7,405 nucleotides of DNA from a bacterium (GCA_021781095.1 JAJXXM010000162.1:1-7405); one strand, 5' to 3'. Shown: positions 1 through 6,909, numbered from the stretch's first letter. Notes: a model not told the origin generated them from the sequence alone. Translations and numbers: made by a program.

Positions 1-301
1 AATAATTTTCCGGCGCTGCGGTGGGGTTTCCGCCCCCGGACGGCATGCCTCCGCCGTTGAGCAGCGACCCGAGCATACCGATGAGTTGCATCAGTAAATT
101 GGAAATGCCGGCTAAGGGCCCCGGTACCGGAAAGGCGCCGCCGCCCTCGGAGAAACCCGGCGGGAGGAAGCGCGCGATGCCGTCGTTCGTGCCGGTGGCG
201 CCGCGCGTTCCCGGGCTTTCGAGCGCCTGTAGCGGGTCGGCGAACGATGAGAGCCCGCCGAGCATATTGGGCAACGTGGTCTGTGTGTTGAAATCGAGCA
301 T
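1..301 (-). CDS. Unrecognised Gly/Pro-rich protein, N-terminal part (runs off the window)
   Basis: This is an open reading frame of 100 codons starting at ATG 301-299 on the minus strand, with no stop before the window edge, so only the N-terminal part is seen. A Shine-Dalgarno GGAGG lies at 310-306, four bases from the ATG, which is rather close. Codon third positions are strongly G/C, like the clear genes nearby, which supports real coding. The protein begins MLDFNTQTTLPNMLGGLSSF. It is rich in Gly and Pro, has a hydrophobic stretch near residues 66-83 (SNLLMQLIGMLGSLL) flanked by glycine-rich linkers, and has no signal peptide at the N-terminus. I do not recognise a family. The hydrophobic stretch could be an amphipathic helix or a membrane segment. 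It is divergent from prfB with a 94-base gap. Coding is likely; function is unknown. Confidence 0.7.
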   Translation of the reverse strand, partial: MLDFNTQTTLPNMLGGLSSFADPLQALESPGTRGATGTNDGIARFLPPGFSEGGGAFPVPGPLAGISNLLMQLIGMLGSLLNGGGMPSGGGNPTAAPENY

Positions 302-395
302 GATGCCTCCATCGGGGTAGTGGTGTCTCTCGTTCACGCGCGGGGCCACGGTTGGAAAGGTGCTCGCGCAAAAATCCAGAAGCGACCGCGCCGCA
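302..395. other. Divergent intergenic region between the Gly/Pro-rich gene and prfB
   Basis: These 94 bases must hold the 5' signals of both divergent genes. I see no convincing -35/-10 pair: TTGGAA at 352-357 is followed, 17 bases on, only by TCCAGA. There is no good Shine-Dalgarno before the prfB ATG at 396. An in-frame GTG at 360, preceded by GGAAAG, could extend RF2 by 12 residues. Confidence 0.4.
306..310 (-). promoter_or_regulatory. Ribosome binding site of the Gly/Pro-rich protein
   Basis: GGAGG on the minus strand, four bases before the ATG at 301. It decides between this start and an overlapping ATG 11 bases upstream (312-310) that opens a different, shorter frame lacking the strong G/C third-position bias. 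Confidence 0.55.
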
Positions 396-1512
396 ATGAG
401 TCAAACGCAACGAACCTCGATCTCTGCCTGTAGCGCTCGCCTCGAGGGCCTCAAGGAGCGTCTTTGACTATGCCGGTAAGGCGCGTCGTGCCTCCGAACT
501 CGACGAGCGGTCGCGTGCGGAAGGCTTCTGGGATAATGCCGGGGCCGCCCAGCGGACGATGAAAGAACTCGCCGATCTCCGAGAGGAGCTCGGCACGATG
601 GACCGGATCGCCGCGTCGCTCGCCGACGCACGCGAGATGCTCGAACTCTTCGGCGACGATGACAGCGCGCAGACGGAGATCGATACGAGCATCGCCACCT
701 GCGAACGCGAACTCAACGAATTGGAGATGGCCGCGAATTTCGACGGCGAGTTCGACAATCACGGAGCGATCGTCAGTATTTTTGCCGGTGCGGGCGGCGT
801 CGACGCCGCCGATTGGACGCAGATGCTCCTGCGCATGTACTTGCGTTGGGCCGAAGGTCACGGCTTCCAGACGCAACTCGTCGAGGAATCGCCGGCGGAA
901 GAGGCCGGGCTAAAATCCGTGACGTTCTTCGTCCGCGGTCGGAACGCGTACGGCATGTTGGAGAGCGAGCGCGGCGTCCATCGGTTGGTTCGCCTCTCGC
1001 CGTTCGATCAAGCGCATCGACGCCACACGTCGTTTGCCGCCGTCGACGTGATTCCGGAGATTACCGGCGAGGAACACGGCGAAATCGTCATCAAGCCCGA
1101 CGACGTCCGCATCGAAACCTTTAAGTCGGGGGGATCGGGCGGCCAGTACGTCAACAAAACCGAGTCGGCGATCCGCATCATCCACGAGCCGACCGGTATT
1201 ATCGTCGCATCGCAACAAGAACGATCGCAGGCACAGAACCGCGAAGTCGCGATGAATATATTGCGCGCGAAACTCGTACAGCGGGCCGCACAGGAGCGCG
1301 ACGAACGCCTGAGTTCCTTGCGCGGCGAACGGCAGGCCAACGAATGGGGATCGCAGATCCGCTCCTACGTCCTGCAGCCGTATCAACTGGTCAAGGACCA
1401 TCGTACTAACGTCGAAGTCGGCGACGCCCAAGGCGTCCTCGACGGCGAAATCGACGCGTTCGTATGGCCGTATCTCCAGACGCGCCGCGCCGCAATCGGC
1501 GCCACGCAGTAG
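396..1512 (+). CDS. prfB: Peptide chain release factor 2, expressed by +1 programmed frameshift
   Basis: RF2 recognises UGA and UAA stop codons in the ribosomal A site and triggers hydrolysis of peptidyl-tRNA. The gene is split: frame one runs from ATG 396 through 464 (23 codons) and hits TGA at 465-467; frame two resumes at GAC 466-468 and ends at TAG 1510-1512. The joined product is 371 residues, close to the 365 of E. coli RF2. After the slip the sequence reads DYAGKARRASELDERS, then GFWDN and AAQRTMKEL, the conserved RF2 N-terminal helices. Joined residue numbers: the stop-recognition tripeptide SPF is at about 201-203 and the catalytic GGQ at about 248-250 (GGSGGQYVNKTES). SPF, rather than the PxT of RF1, identifies RF2. 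Expression is autoregulated by the internal UGA. The start has only a weak ribosome binding site, and an in-frame GTG at 360 is an alternative. The 3' end overlaps the next gene by 49 bases. Family assignment is secure. Confidence 0.97.
453..468 (+). promoter_or_regulatory. prfB programmed +1 frameshift site
   Basis: The element is AAGGAG (453-458), a three-base spacer CGT (459-461), the slippery CTT (462-464), then TGA C (465-468). This matches the canonical prfB recoding signal: an internal Shine-Dalgarno three bases before CUU, followed by UGA in the poor C context. When RF2 is scarce the ribosome pauses at UGA and the P-site tRNA slips one base forward to decode GAC. The conserved RF2 protein sequence resumes exactly at that codon. 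Confidence 0.96.
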
Positions 1513-2879
1513 CGGCGGTGCGACGGCGACTTCCCTGGGCGATCGCCGCCGGATATGCGGTGCTTTTTACCGCGCTCGGTGCGTGGCGGTATGCGGTGCA
1601 CCGAAACTTGGTCGATTTCGGAATCTTCGCTCAGAGCCTCCGAAGCAATTTTCTCTGTCTTTGCAACACGATCGAAGGCAGCCATTGGGCCTTTCATTTT
1701 TCGCCGGTCCTCGGCGTGCCGATGCTGTTGTTGCACGTGTGGAATTCGCCACTGGTGCTGGTGGCGGTACAGTCGGTGGCCTGCGCTCTGGTCATTCCTG
1801 CGGTCTACGCCATCGTCGAACGTCGCGCCGACGCGCGTACGGCGGCATGGGCCGCATGGATCGCCGCGCTCTACCCTCCGCTCGCAGGGTTGGCGTTCGT
1901 GGATTTTCACGAAAATGCGTTCGCGCCGGCGGCGGTGCTCTGGTTGGTCTGGGCTCTCGACGCGCGCCGTTTCCGCCTCGCAGCGCTCTTCGCCGCTTGC
2001 GCCATCGGCGTGAAGGAAGATCAGGCGCTCTTTATCGCGGTCGGCGCTCTCGCGGCGGCATGGGCGTTGCGCGGTGATGCCGCGATGCGGCGATTTTTGC
2101 TCGCGCTCTCGGGGCTCGCCTTCGTCGTCGTGGCGCTCTTCTTTTTCGCGATCGCACCGCACGTCGGCGCGAACCCCGCATGGCAACCAACGCGCTTTTA
2201 CGCGTGGAACGCCGCAGACGTTCGCGCGCTGCCGGCGACCGTGCCGGCGCGCCTCGGGTTTCTCGTCCTCGCGCTCGCGCCGCTGGCATGTATTCCGCTG
2301 CAATCACGGGCGATCGTGCTGGCGATTCCGGCATTCGCGGAGGTGCTGCTCTCGCGAATGCCCACCACGTTTACGATGGGGACGCACTACGCGGGTGCGT
2401 GGATCGGTTACGTGCTCGCCGCCTTTGCCTTCGCGATCCCGCAGGCATCTCGCCGTCGCACCTACGTCGCGCTTGCGTTCTGCGTGCTCGAGTTCGCGCT
2501 CGCCGATCCCCTGCATCCGGCGCTGAACCTCCGACCGATCGAAGCGCGCGACCGCGCGCTCGACGCCTACCTGCAACGCTGGCCCGCCGGGCTCGCGGTC
2601 GCCACGCAAGAAGAAGCCTTCGGCCACCTCGCGCTTCGCGACGCGAGGGCGACGTTGCTTCCCGACGACGGCAGCGCTCCGTTACCCGCCGCGATCGTAT
2701 TGATCGATCGCGCGTATCCGCGCTCGCCGCGCCTCGTTGAGAACGCCGCGCGCCTCGCGGCGCTCGAAGCCGATGGAGGGTTGCGCGTCGTCGTTAGGTG
2801 TGGATCGATTCTCGTAATGATTCGAGGGCATCGAGCGCGCGCTGCGGCCATTCCGCAGTGCCCTCAAGCGTCGCGTTAG
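1464..2879 (+). CDS. DUF2079 family polytopic membrane protein
   Basis: This is a 471-residue integral membrane protein with about nine to eleven hydrophobic segments (first near residues 24-40, last near 334-347) and a mostly soluble C-terminal tail of about 120 residues. Recognisable DUF2079 features are the DFGIFAQSL motif after the first membrane segment (51-59), HFSP (78-81), DFHENAFAP (147-155), KEDQAL (184-189) and THYAGAW (307-313). Members have the look of GT-C type glycosyltransferases (acidic residues in the first loop, many membrane spans), but a reaction is not established to my knowledge. I place the start at ATG 1464, giving a basic Arg-rich N-terminus inside the prfB 3' end; GTG 1518 is an alternative just after the prfB stop. 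Neither has a good ribosome binding site. The end overlaps the convergent GT9 gene by 86 bases. A role with that gene in cell-surface glycans is an inference. Confidence 0.9.
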   Translation: MAVSPDAPRRNRRHAVAAVRRRLPWAIAAGYAVLFTALGAWRYAVHRNLVDFGIFAQSLRSNFLCLCNTIEGSHWAFHFSPVLGVPMLLLHVWNSPLVLVAVQSVACALVIPAVYAIVERRADARTAAWAAWIAALYPPLAGLAFVDFHENAFAPAAVLWLVWALDARRFRLAALFAACAIGVKEDQALFIAVGALAAAWALRGDAAMRRFLLALSGLAFVVVALFFFAIAPHVGANPAWQPTRFYAWNAADVRALPATVPARLGFLVLALAPLACIPLQSRAIVLAIPAFAEVLLSRMPTTFTMGTHYAGAWIGYVLAAFAFAIPQASRRRTYVALAFCVLEFALADPLHPALNLRPIEARDRALDAYLQRWPAGLAVATQEEAFGHLALRDARATLLPDDGSAPLPAAIVLIDRAYPRSPRLVENAARLAALEADGGLRVVVRCGSILVMIRGHRARAAAIPQCPQASR

Positions 2880-3777
2880 GCGCGGCCCAGGGGCGCCAAC
2901 GCGCGCGTTGGAGCGCATAGTCGCGTCCGCTTTCATAGACGGCAACGCACGGCGTTCCGAGGATGCCCGCAACGTGAATCGCACCGGAATCGGGGGCGAT
3001 GAGTACGTCGGCGGCTGCGATTGCCGCGATCCACGACCGAAGATCTGCGAACCATTCGATTCCCGGAAGCCCCGCCGTGAGATCGGCGATGCTCGCGCGT
3101 TCGGCGTCCGGGGCGAGCAGCGCGATATCGCCGACGCGCTCGCGCGCTCGGTCGAGAAAGGTGCGAACGTCGGAGTGGGCGATGCCGAGCCGCTCCCACT
3201 TCGACGTGAGTTGCAGCGCGATGCGATGGCGTGCGGCGACGTCGCGCTCCAGGATCAGGCCGCGAAGTGCGGCGGGGTCGCGCGACGGGCGAGCGCCTGG
3301 TGCGAGTAACGATGTGCCGAGCGAGAAAAGGACCTCGCATTCGTGCGGCGCGCGTGCGTCGAGCCCCGCGCTGCGATACCGCGTTTCGGTAAGCAGCGAG
3401 CGAACCCAGAGCGACTTGAGCGGTTTGCCCCAACCGTTCTGGAAGCCGATGCGATGCGGAGCCGCGAGCGCTGCGGCAAGCCGATATCCCGCGGGATCTT
3501 CGGTTGCGACGAGGATGTGCGAATAGCGATTGGGACGCAGTTGCTTGGCGAAGTCTCGAATCGCGCTCCGATTTGCCGCGCTATCGTTGCGTTGGGCGAA
3601 GGGTGCGACGTAGGCACGCCGCAGCGCGGCTCGCACGAAGAGGTCGCGCGCGGCGGGCGCGACGACGATATCGGTCGGGACCGCGGCGTCGCGCAGGGCG
3701 AGCAGTAAGGGCGCGAGCGCCAGCGTATCGCCGAGGGCGTCGAGGCGGACGATGAGGGCCGATGAGGAATCAGTCAC
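2794..3777 (-). CDS. Glycosyltransferase family 9 (ADP-heptose:LPS heptosyltransferase-like)
   Basis: This 327-residue protein has the GT-B architecture of family 9 enzymes, which transfer heptose or related sugars from nucleotide donors to lipopolysaccharide core or other surface glycans at the cytoplasmic face of the membrane. The N-terminal signature is IVRLDALGDTLALAPLLLALR in two parts (residues 9-18 and 19-29), equal to the family pattern R-x-D-x-x-GD. The C-terminal donor-binding signature is DSGAIHVAGILGTPCVAVYE at 263-282. The middle has QLTSKWERLG at 189-198, matching the usual segment after the Rossmann linker. The start is GTG at 3777-3775; the first beta strand follows within eight residues, so little extension is possible. 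No clear ribosome binding site is seen. It is convergent with the DUF2079 gene and divergent from the UPF0145 gene. The exact sugar and acceptor cannot be read from sequence. Confidence 0.92.
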   Translation of the reverse strand: MTDSSSALIVRLDALGDTLALAPLLLALRDAAVPTDIVVAPAARDLFVRAALRRAYVAPFAQRNDSAANRSAIRDFAKQLRPNRYSHILVATEDPAGYRLAAALAAPHRIGFQNGWGKPLKSLWVRSLLTETRYRSAGLDARAPHECEVLFSLGTSLLAPGARPSRDPAALRGLILERDVAARHRIALQLTSKWERLGIAHSDVRTFLDRARERVGDIALLAPDAERASIADLTAGLPGIEWFADLRSWIAAIAAADVLIAPDSGAIHVAGILGTPCVAVYESGRDYALQRARWRPWAAPNATLEGTAEWPQRALDALESLRESIHT

Positions 3778-3785
3778 GCCGAGCT

Positions 3786-4127
3786 ATGCTTGCGCGCGAG
3801 AATCTCGTTACCTTCGCCGAATTCCCCGGGCGGCGCATCGTCCGGCGTTTCGGGTATGTCTCGGGGCAGGCCGAGCAGCCGCAGAATCGCCTGCGCTCGA
3901 CCTTTCGCAGCATCGGGTTGCTCGTCGGCCTCGCGCCGGTGGAATTCGTGAGCGATGCCGAGCGCCTGCGCGCCGAGGCCCTGGAACGGCTGCGCGAGCG
4001 CGCGGAACGACTCGGCGCGAATGCAGTGCTCGGGTTGCAATTTCACGTCAGCGAGCGCCCCGACGGCTCGTGCGTGGTGATCGCCTTCGGGGAAGCGGTA
4101 CGCGTCGTGCGCGAGGAGAGGAAATGA
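3786..4127 (+). CDS. UPF0145 / YbjQ-like small protein
   Basis: This 113-residue protein resembles the UPF0145 (YbjQ) family: an N-terminal strand and FPGRRIVRRFGYVSG (residues 13-27), a variable middle, an acidic and Arg-rich helix (about 60-79), then LGANAVLGLQF (about 80-90) and IAFGEAVRVV near the end. Family members are small cytoplasmic proteins of about 105 residues that form pentameric rings; a heavy-metal-binding role has been suggested but is not proven. I chose ATG 3786 because MLARENLVTFAEFPG lines up with the usual family N-terminus. ATG 3762 is in frame, would add eight residues and would overlap the divergent GT9 start. The stop overlaps the start of the glycosylase gene in an ATGA, so the two are probably translationally coupled. 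The functional link with DNA repair is unknown. Confidence 0.85.
   Translation: MLARENLVTFAEFPGRRIVRRFGYVSGQAEQPQNRLRSTFRSIGLLVGLAPVEFVSDAERLRAEALERLRERAERLGANAVLGLQFHVSERPDGSCVVIAFGEAVRVVREERK
4113..4121 (+). promoter_or_regulatory. Ribosome binding site of the uracil-DNA glycosylase gene
   Basis: GAGGAGAGG inside the end of the UPF0145 gene, two to ten bases before ATG 4124. It fixes the glycosylase start at 4124, although the same frame stays open much further upstream (to ATG 3752), where the sequence is antisense to GT9 or out of frame with UPF0145. Confidence 0.75.
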
Positions 4128-4807
4128 GCTTGGAGGAGCGCGCACGGCGCGAACGCGCGCTGCAGCAGGGAGCCGCACGCGCGAGTGCGTGCCGGGCCTG
4201 CGCGATCGGAGCGCAGCGCCGGAATAACGTGTACGGCGAGGGCGACCCCTGCGCCGATCTCATGTTGGTCGGTGAGGGGCCCGGCGAAACCGAAGATCGC
4301 CTCGGCCGACCGTTCGTGGGGCGTGCGGGCGAGCTGCTCGAGAAGATGTTGGGAGCGATCGGCTTGGCGCGCGAGGACGTCTATATCGCCAATACGGTTA
4401 AGTGTCGGCCGACCTCGCAGGGCGAGCGGGGGCTGAAGAACCGGGCCCCCGACCCGGCGGAGATGGCGAATTGCCGCCCCTTTCTCGACGAACAGATCGA
4501 GATTATCCGGCCGAGAGTCTTGCTCGCGCTTGGGGCGCCCGCCGCGAAATCGTTCCTCGGCCCGTCCTACGCGATCACCAAGCAGCGCGGGCGTTGGGAG
4601 CGCGGCCCGCTTGAGATTCCGCTGCTGGTCACATTCCACCCCGCGTACGTGCTCCGGCAGACCGGCGGCGAGCTGACTGCGGTGAAGCGCCTCGTCTGGG
4701 ACGACCTCAAAGCGGTGCGCAGCCGGATCGACGAGCTCCGAGCGGAGCTCCCCTCCGCGACTGCGCGCCAGGTCGACCTCTTCGAAGGGCCCTCCGTGGT
4801 AGAGTAA
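4124..4807 (+). CDS. Uracil-DNA glycosylase, family 4 (iron-sulfur type)
   Basis: This 227-residue enzyme removes uracil from DNA, starting base-excision repair of deaminated cytosine. Motif A is GEGPGETEDRLGRPFVG (residues 50-66) and the second active-site motif is TFHPAYVLR (170-178), both typical of family 4. Four cysteines expected to hold a 4Fe-4S cluster are present: C23 and C26 (CRAC), C94 (KCRP) and C117 (NCRPF). The spacing between C94 and C117 is 22 residues, a little longer than the common form, because of a short insert before NRAPDP. The last 20 residues end in a DLFEGP tail. The start ATG at 4124 has a strong ribosome binding site and overlaps the previous stop. RlmN follows after five bases. 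An older label for this family is phage SPO1 DNA polymerase-related protein. Confidence 0.95.
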   Translation: MSLEERARRERALQQGAARASACRACAIGAQRRNNVYGEGDPCADLMLVGEGPGETEDRLGRPFVGRAGELLEKMLGAIGLAREDVYIANTVKCRPTSQGERGLKNRAPDPAEMANCRPFLDEQIEIIRPRVLLALGAPAAKSFLGPSYAITKQRGRWERGPLEIPLLVTFHPAYVLRQTGGELTAVKRLVWDDLKAVRSRIDELRAELPSATARQVDLFEGPSVVE

Positions 4808-4812
4808 GAGCC

Positions 4813-5904
4813 ATGTATCGCGACCCGAAAGCGATCTGGCTGCGCGAGGTCGTCGGACGCGCCGGATTTGCTACCCCCGAGGCCTTCTCCGCCGAGTTCG
4901 AACTCAAGCCGTACCGCATCGAGCAGCTCTATCGAGCGGCGATGCGCGAGTTGCTCGGAGGCGTCGAGGATGTCACCACGCTGCCGCTCGATCTGCGCGC
5001 GCGCTTGCAAGGGCGCGGCATTCGCTTCTCTACCGTCGAGCCGGTGGTCGTGCAACGGTCGAATGATGGGCAGACGACCAAGGCATTGCTCGGGCTTCGC
5101 GACGGCAAGCAAGTCGAAGCGGTGCTGATGGAGCACCGCGAAGGGCGCACCACGGTCTGTATCTCATCGCAGGCGGGTTGTGCGTTCGCGTGCGCCTTCT
5201 GTTCGACCGGGCAGGCCGGGTTTTCGCGACATCTTACCGCAACCGAGATTGCCGACCAGGCCAGATTCTTTGCGCGCGAACTCAAAGAGCGTGGAAAGAA
5301 GATCACCAATATCGTTTTCATGGGGATGGGCGAACCGTTTCATAATTACGATGCGGTGATGGAGGCGGTTGCGTTGCTGCACGATCCCAACGGTATGGGA
5401 ATCGGCCACCGTCACATAACGATCTCGACGGTCGGTTGGGTCGATCGAATCGACGATTTCACCAACGAACATCTCCAGGTGAACCTCGCGATTTCGCTGC
5501 ACGCTCCCGACGATGAAACGCGCGGATCGATCATGCCGGTGAATCGCCGTCACGATATCGCGGAGTTGATGGCCGCCTGCGAGCGCTACGTTGCGGCGAC
5601 GAAACGGAAGGTCTTTTTCGAGTACGTGATGCTCGCCGGAACTAACGACAGCGATCGACATGCGCGCGCGCTCGCCGATCTCATGCGCGGGCATCTCTAT
5701 CACGTGAATCTGATTCCGTATAACGCCACCCCCGACGCGCCCTTCCAGGGCAGTAGCGACGAGCGGGTGTGGAAGTTTGCGAAGATCCTCGAGGATGCCG
5801 GCGTCCCCTCGACCGTGCGACACAACATGGGCACCGATATCTCGGCCGCCTGCGGGCAATTGCGCGCCGAGACGCAGCCGAAGGCGCATCACGTGGTCGC
5901 ATGA
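4813..5904 (+). CDS. rlmN: Dual-specificity 23S rRNA A2503 / tRNA A37 C2-methyltransferase RlmN
   Basis: This 363-residue radical SAM enzyme adds a methyl group to C2 of adenosine 2503 in 23S rRNA and, in many bacteria, adenosine 37 of some tRNAs. The radical SAM cluster motif is GCAFACAFCSTG, with C123, C127 and C130. The two further mechanistic cysteines are present: C116 (TTVCIS), seven residues before the cluster as in E. coli, and C347 in DISAACGQL, which carries the methyl group. Other RlmN signatures are MGMGEPFHNYD (170-180), ISTVGWVDRI (204-213), SLHAPDDETR (228-237) and NLIPYN (299-304). Length is normal. RlmN rather than Cfr is favoured by the housekeeping context and the overall motif set. 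The start ATG lies five bases after the glycosylase stop, with only a weak TAAGAG upstream. A GTG-start gene follows 18 bases later in the same direction. Confidence 0.97.
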   Translation: MYRDPKAIWLREVVGRAGFATPEAFSAEFELKPYRIEQLYRAAMRELLGGVEDVTTLPLDLRARLQGRGIRFSTVEPVVVQRSNDGQTTKALLGLRDGKQVEAVLMEHREGRTTVCISSQAGCAFACAFCSTGQAGFSRHLTATEIADQARFFARELKERGKKITNIVFMGMGEPFHNYDAVMEAVALLHDPNGMGIGHRHITISTVGWVDRIDDFTNEHLQVNLAISLHAPDDETRGSIMPVNRRHDIAELMAACERYVAATKRKVFFEYVMLAGTNDSDRHARALADLMRGHLYHVNLIPYNATPDAPFQGSSDERVWKFAKILEDAGVPSTVRHNMGTDISAACGQLRAETQPKAHHVVA

Positions 5905-5922
5905 GGCGATAGGCGCGCAACC

Positions 5923-6903
5923 GTGCCATTAATACTCACCCAACATTATCTGCGGGATTTCAATCGCTACCTCGACCGCGAGGGCGTTATCTACCATTTT
6001 CCAAAGATCTATCTCCCACTGGTGAAGCGCCTCGTCGATGAGGTCGGCGATCGGCGCTTTCTCTACCAGCGCCCGGTCAAGGGTGCGCCGCATGGTGAGG
6101 GCGGGACGTATTTCGGTTACGGATCCCTCGGCGACCCCTATCCCGATACGCAGAATCCTGGGCACTCGTTCGTAGAAATCTACAATTACCAACGTATGCG
6201 GCCCGTTCCGTTCCGCGATTCGGTCGGAATCTGCTATGAGACCGGAAGCGAACGGCTGGGAAACCTACAAGGGCGCTCGATCCGCGCGATCGAGCCGATG
6301 CGGTATTTCGCGATTCTTCATGCAGGTCAAGCGTACTCAATCGCTCCGAACGGCGAAATGGCGGAAAGCGCTTCGTTACAGGATCGCGGCGTTTTTGCGC
6401 CGGGAGCGATTCCAAAGGACGCGTTTCGGGAGATGCTCGTCGTCCCGCCTGGCGTCGGCTACGTTCCACATGGAAACGCGCCTCCCAACCCATACGAAGC
6501 GGCCTCGCTGCACGAACGCGCACGCGACGATCATCAGCGCACGCTCGACGTGCTGCTGAAGCGCTTCCAGACGATGGGAGGGAGCGGGCTCTATAACAAT
6601 CACGTCGATCTCTTCGCTCGGTTGGGCGAGCGACGTTTTCTCATCGAGGCGAAGAGCCTTCCGCGCCCCTCCGTCGCGCTCGACCGGATGCGTTATGGCG
6701 TCGGCCAGCTCATGGATTATCGCGTTCGCTACGAGGCGGAGTTGATGGGAGCGGAACCGATCCTCGCTTTCGGAGCGCGTGTCGAGCGCGAGCAGTCGTT
6801 CATCCCGACGATCCTCGATAAGAACGGCATCGCGCTCGTCGAGGTGATCGGCGATCGCGCGGTCCCTGGAAACGATAGAGCCTCCAGCTTGCCGTTGTTT
6901 TAG
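5923..6903 (+). CDS. Putative modification-dependent restriction nuclease: N-terminal reader-like domain plus PD-(D/E)XK-like domain
   Basis: This 326-residue protein starts at GTG 5923, with AGGCG at 5911-5915 as a possible ribosome binding site. Residues about 20-135 contain YHFPKIY, FLYQR, TYFGYGSLGD, VEIYNYQRMRPVPF, YETGS and GRSIRAIE. From memory this order resembles the module that precedes HNH domains in some putative restriction endonucleases, thought to be a PUA/EVE-like reader of modified DNA. Residues about 191-310 look like a PD-(D/E)XK nuclease: an Arg/His-rich helix (HERARDDHQRTLDVLLKRF), then NNHVDLFA (D229), FLIEAKS (E242, K244) and a helix with GQLMDYRVRY, where Q262 and Y266 form the QxxxY pattern of RecB-like nucleases. 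No HNH motif, signal peptide or membrane segment is seen. The gene follows rlmN by 18 bases with no separate methyltransferase, suggesting type IV-like restriction or a housekeeping nuclease. The gene call is firm; the function is inferred. Confidence 0.85.
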   Translation: MPLILTQHYLRDFNRYLDREGVIYHFPKIYLPLVKRLVDEVGDRRFLYQRPVKGAPHGEGGTYFGYGSLGDPYPDTQNPGHSFVEIYNYQRMRPVPFRDSVGICYETGSERLGNLQGRSIRAIEPMRYFAILHAGQAYSIAPNGEMAESASLQDRGVFAPGAIPKDAFREMLVVPPGVGYVPHGNAPPNPYEAASLHERARDDHQRTLDVLLKRFQTMGGSGLYNNHVDLFARLGERRFLIEAKSLPRPSVALDRMRYGVGQLMDYRVRYEAELMGAEPILAFGARVEREQSFIPTILDKNGIALVEVIGDRAVPGNDRASSLPLF

Positions 6904-6909
6904 AGGGTT

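Noticed and set aside
352..380. Sigma-70 type promoter TTGGAA / TCCAGA before prfB
   Set aside because: Spacing is 17 bases but the -10 box matches the consensus at only two positions.
465..467. In-frame TGA near the start of prfB as a pseudogene or sequencing error
   Set aside because: The surrounding bases form the full known RF2 recoding element, and the protein is intact in the +1 frame.
1383..2303. Long minus-strand open frame (306 codons) opposite prfB and the DUF2079 gene
   Set aside because: Its product is Arg/Glu-rich with no motif, while the plus strand has clear DUF2079 motifs and membrane segments. It is an antisense shadow in GC-rich DNA.
3752..4123. N-terminal extension of the UDG frame, giving a 351-residue protein
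   Set aside because: The extra sequence is Arg-rich and out of frame with the conserved UPF0145 protein; ATG 4124 has a strong ribosome binding site and the family N-terminus.
5164..5892. Minus-strand open frame of 242 codons opposite rlmN
   Set aside because: It lies wholly antisense to a textbook RlmN and has no recognisable domain.
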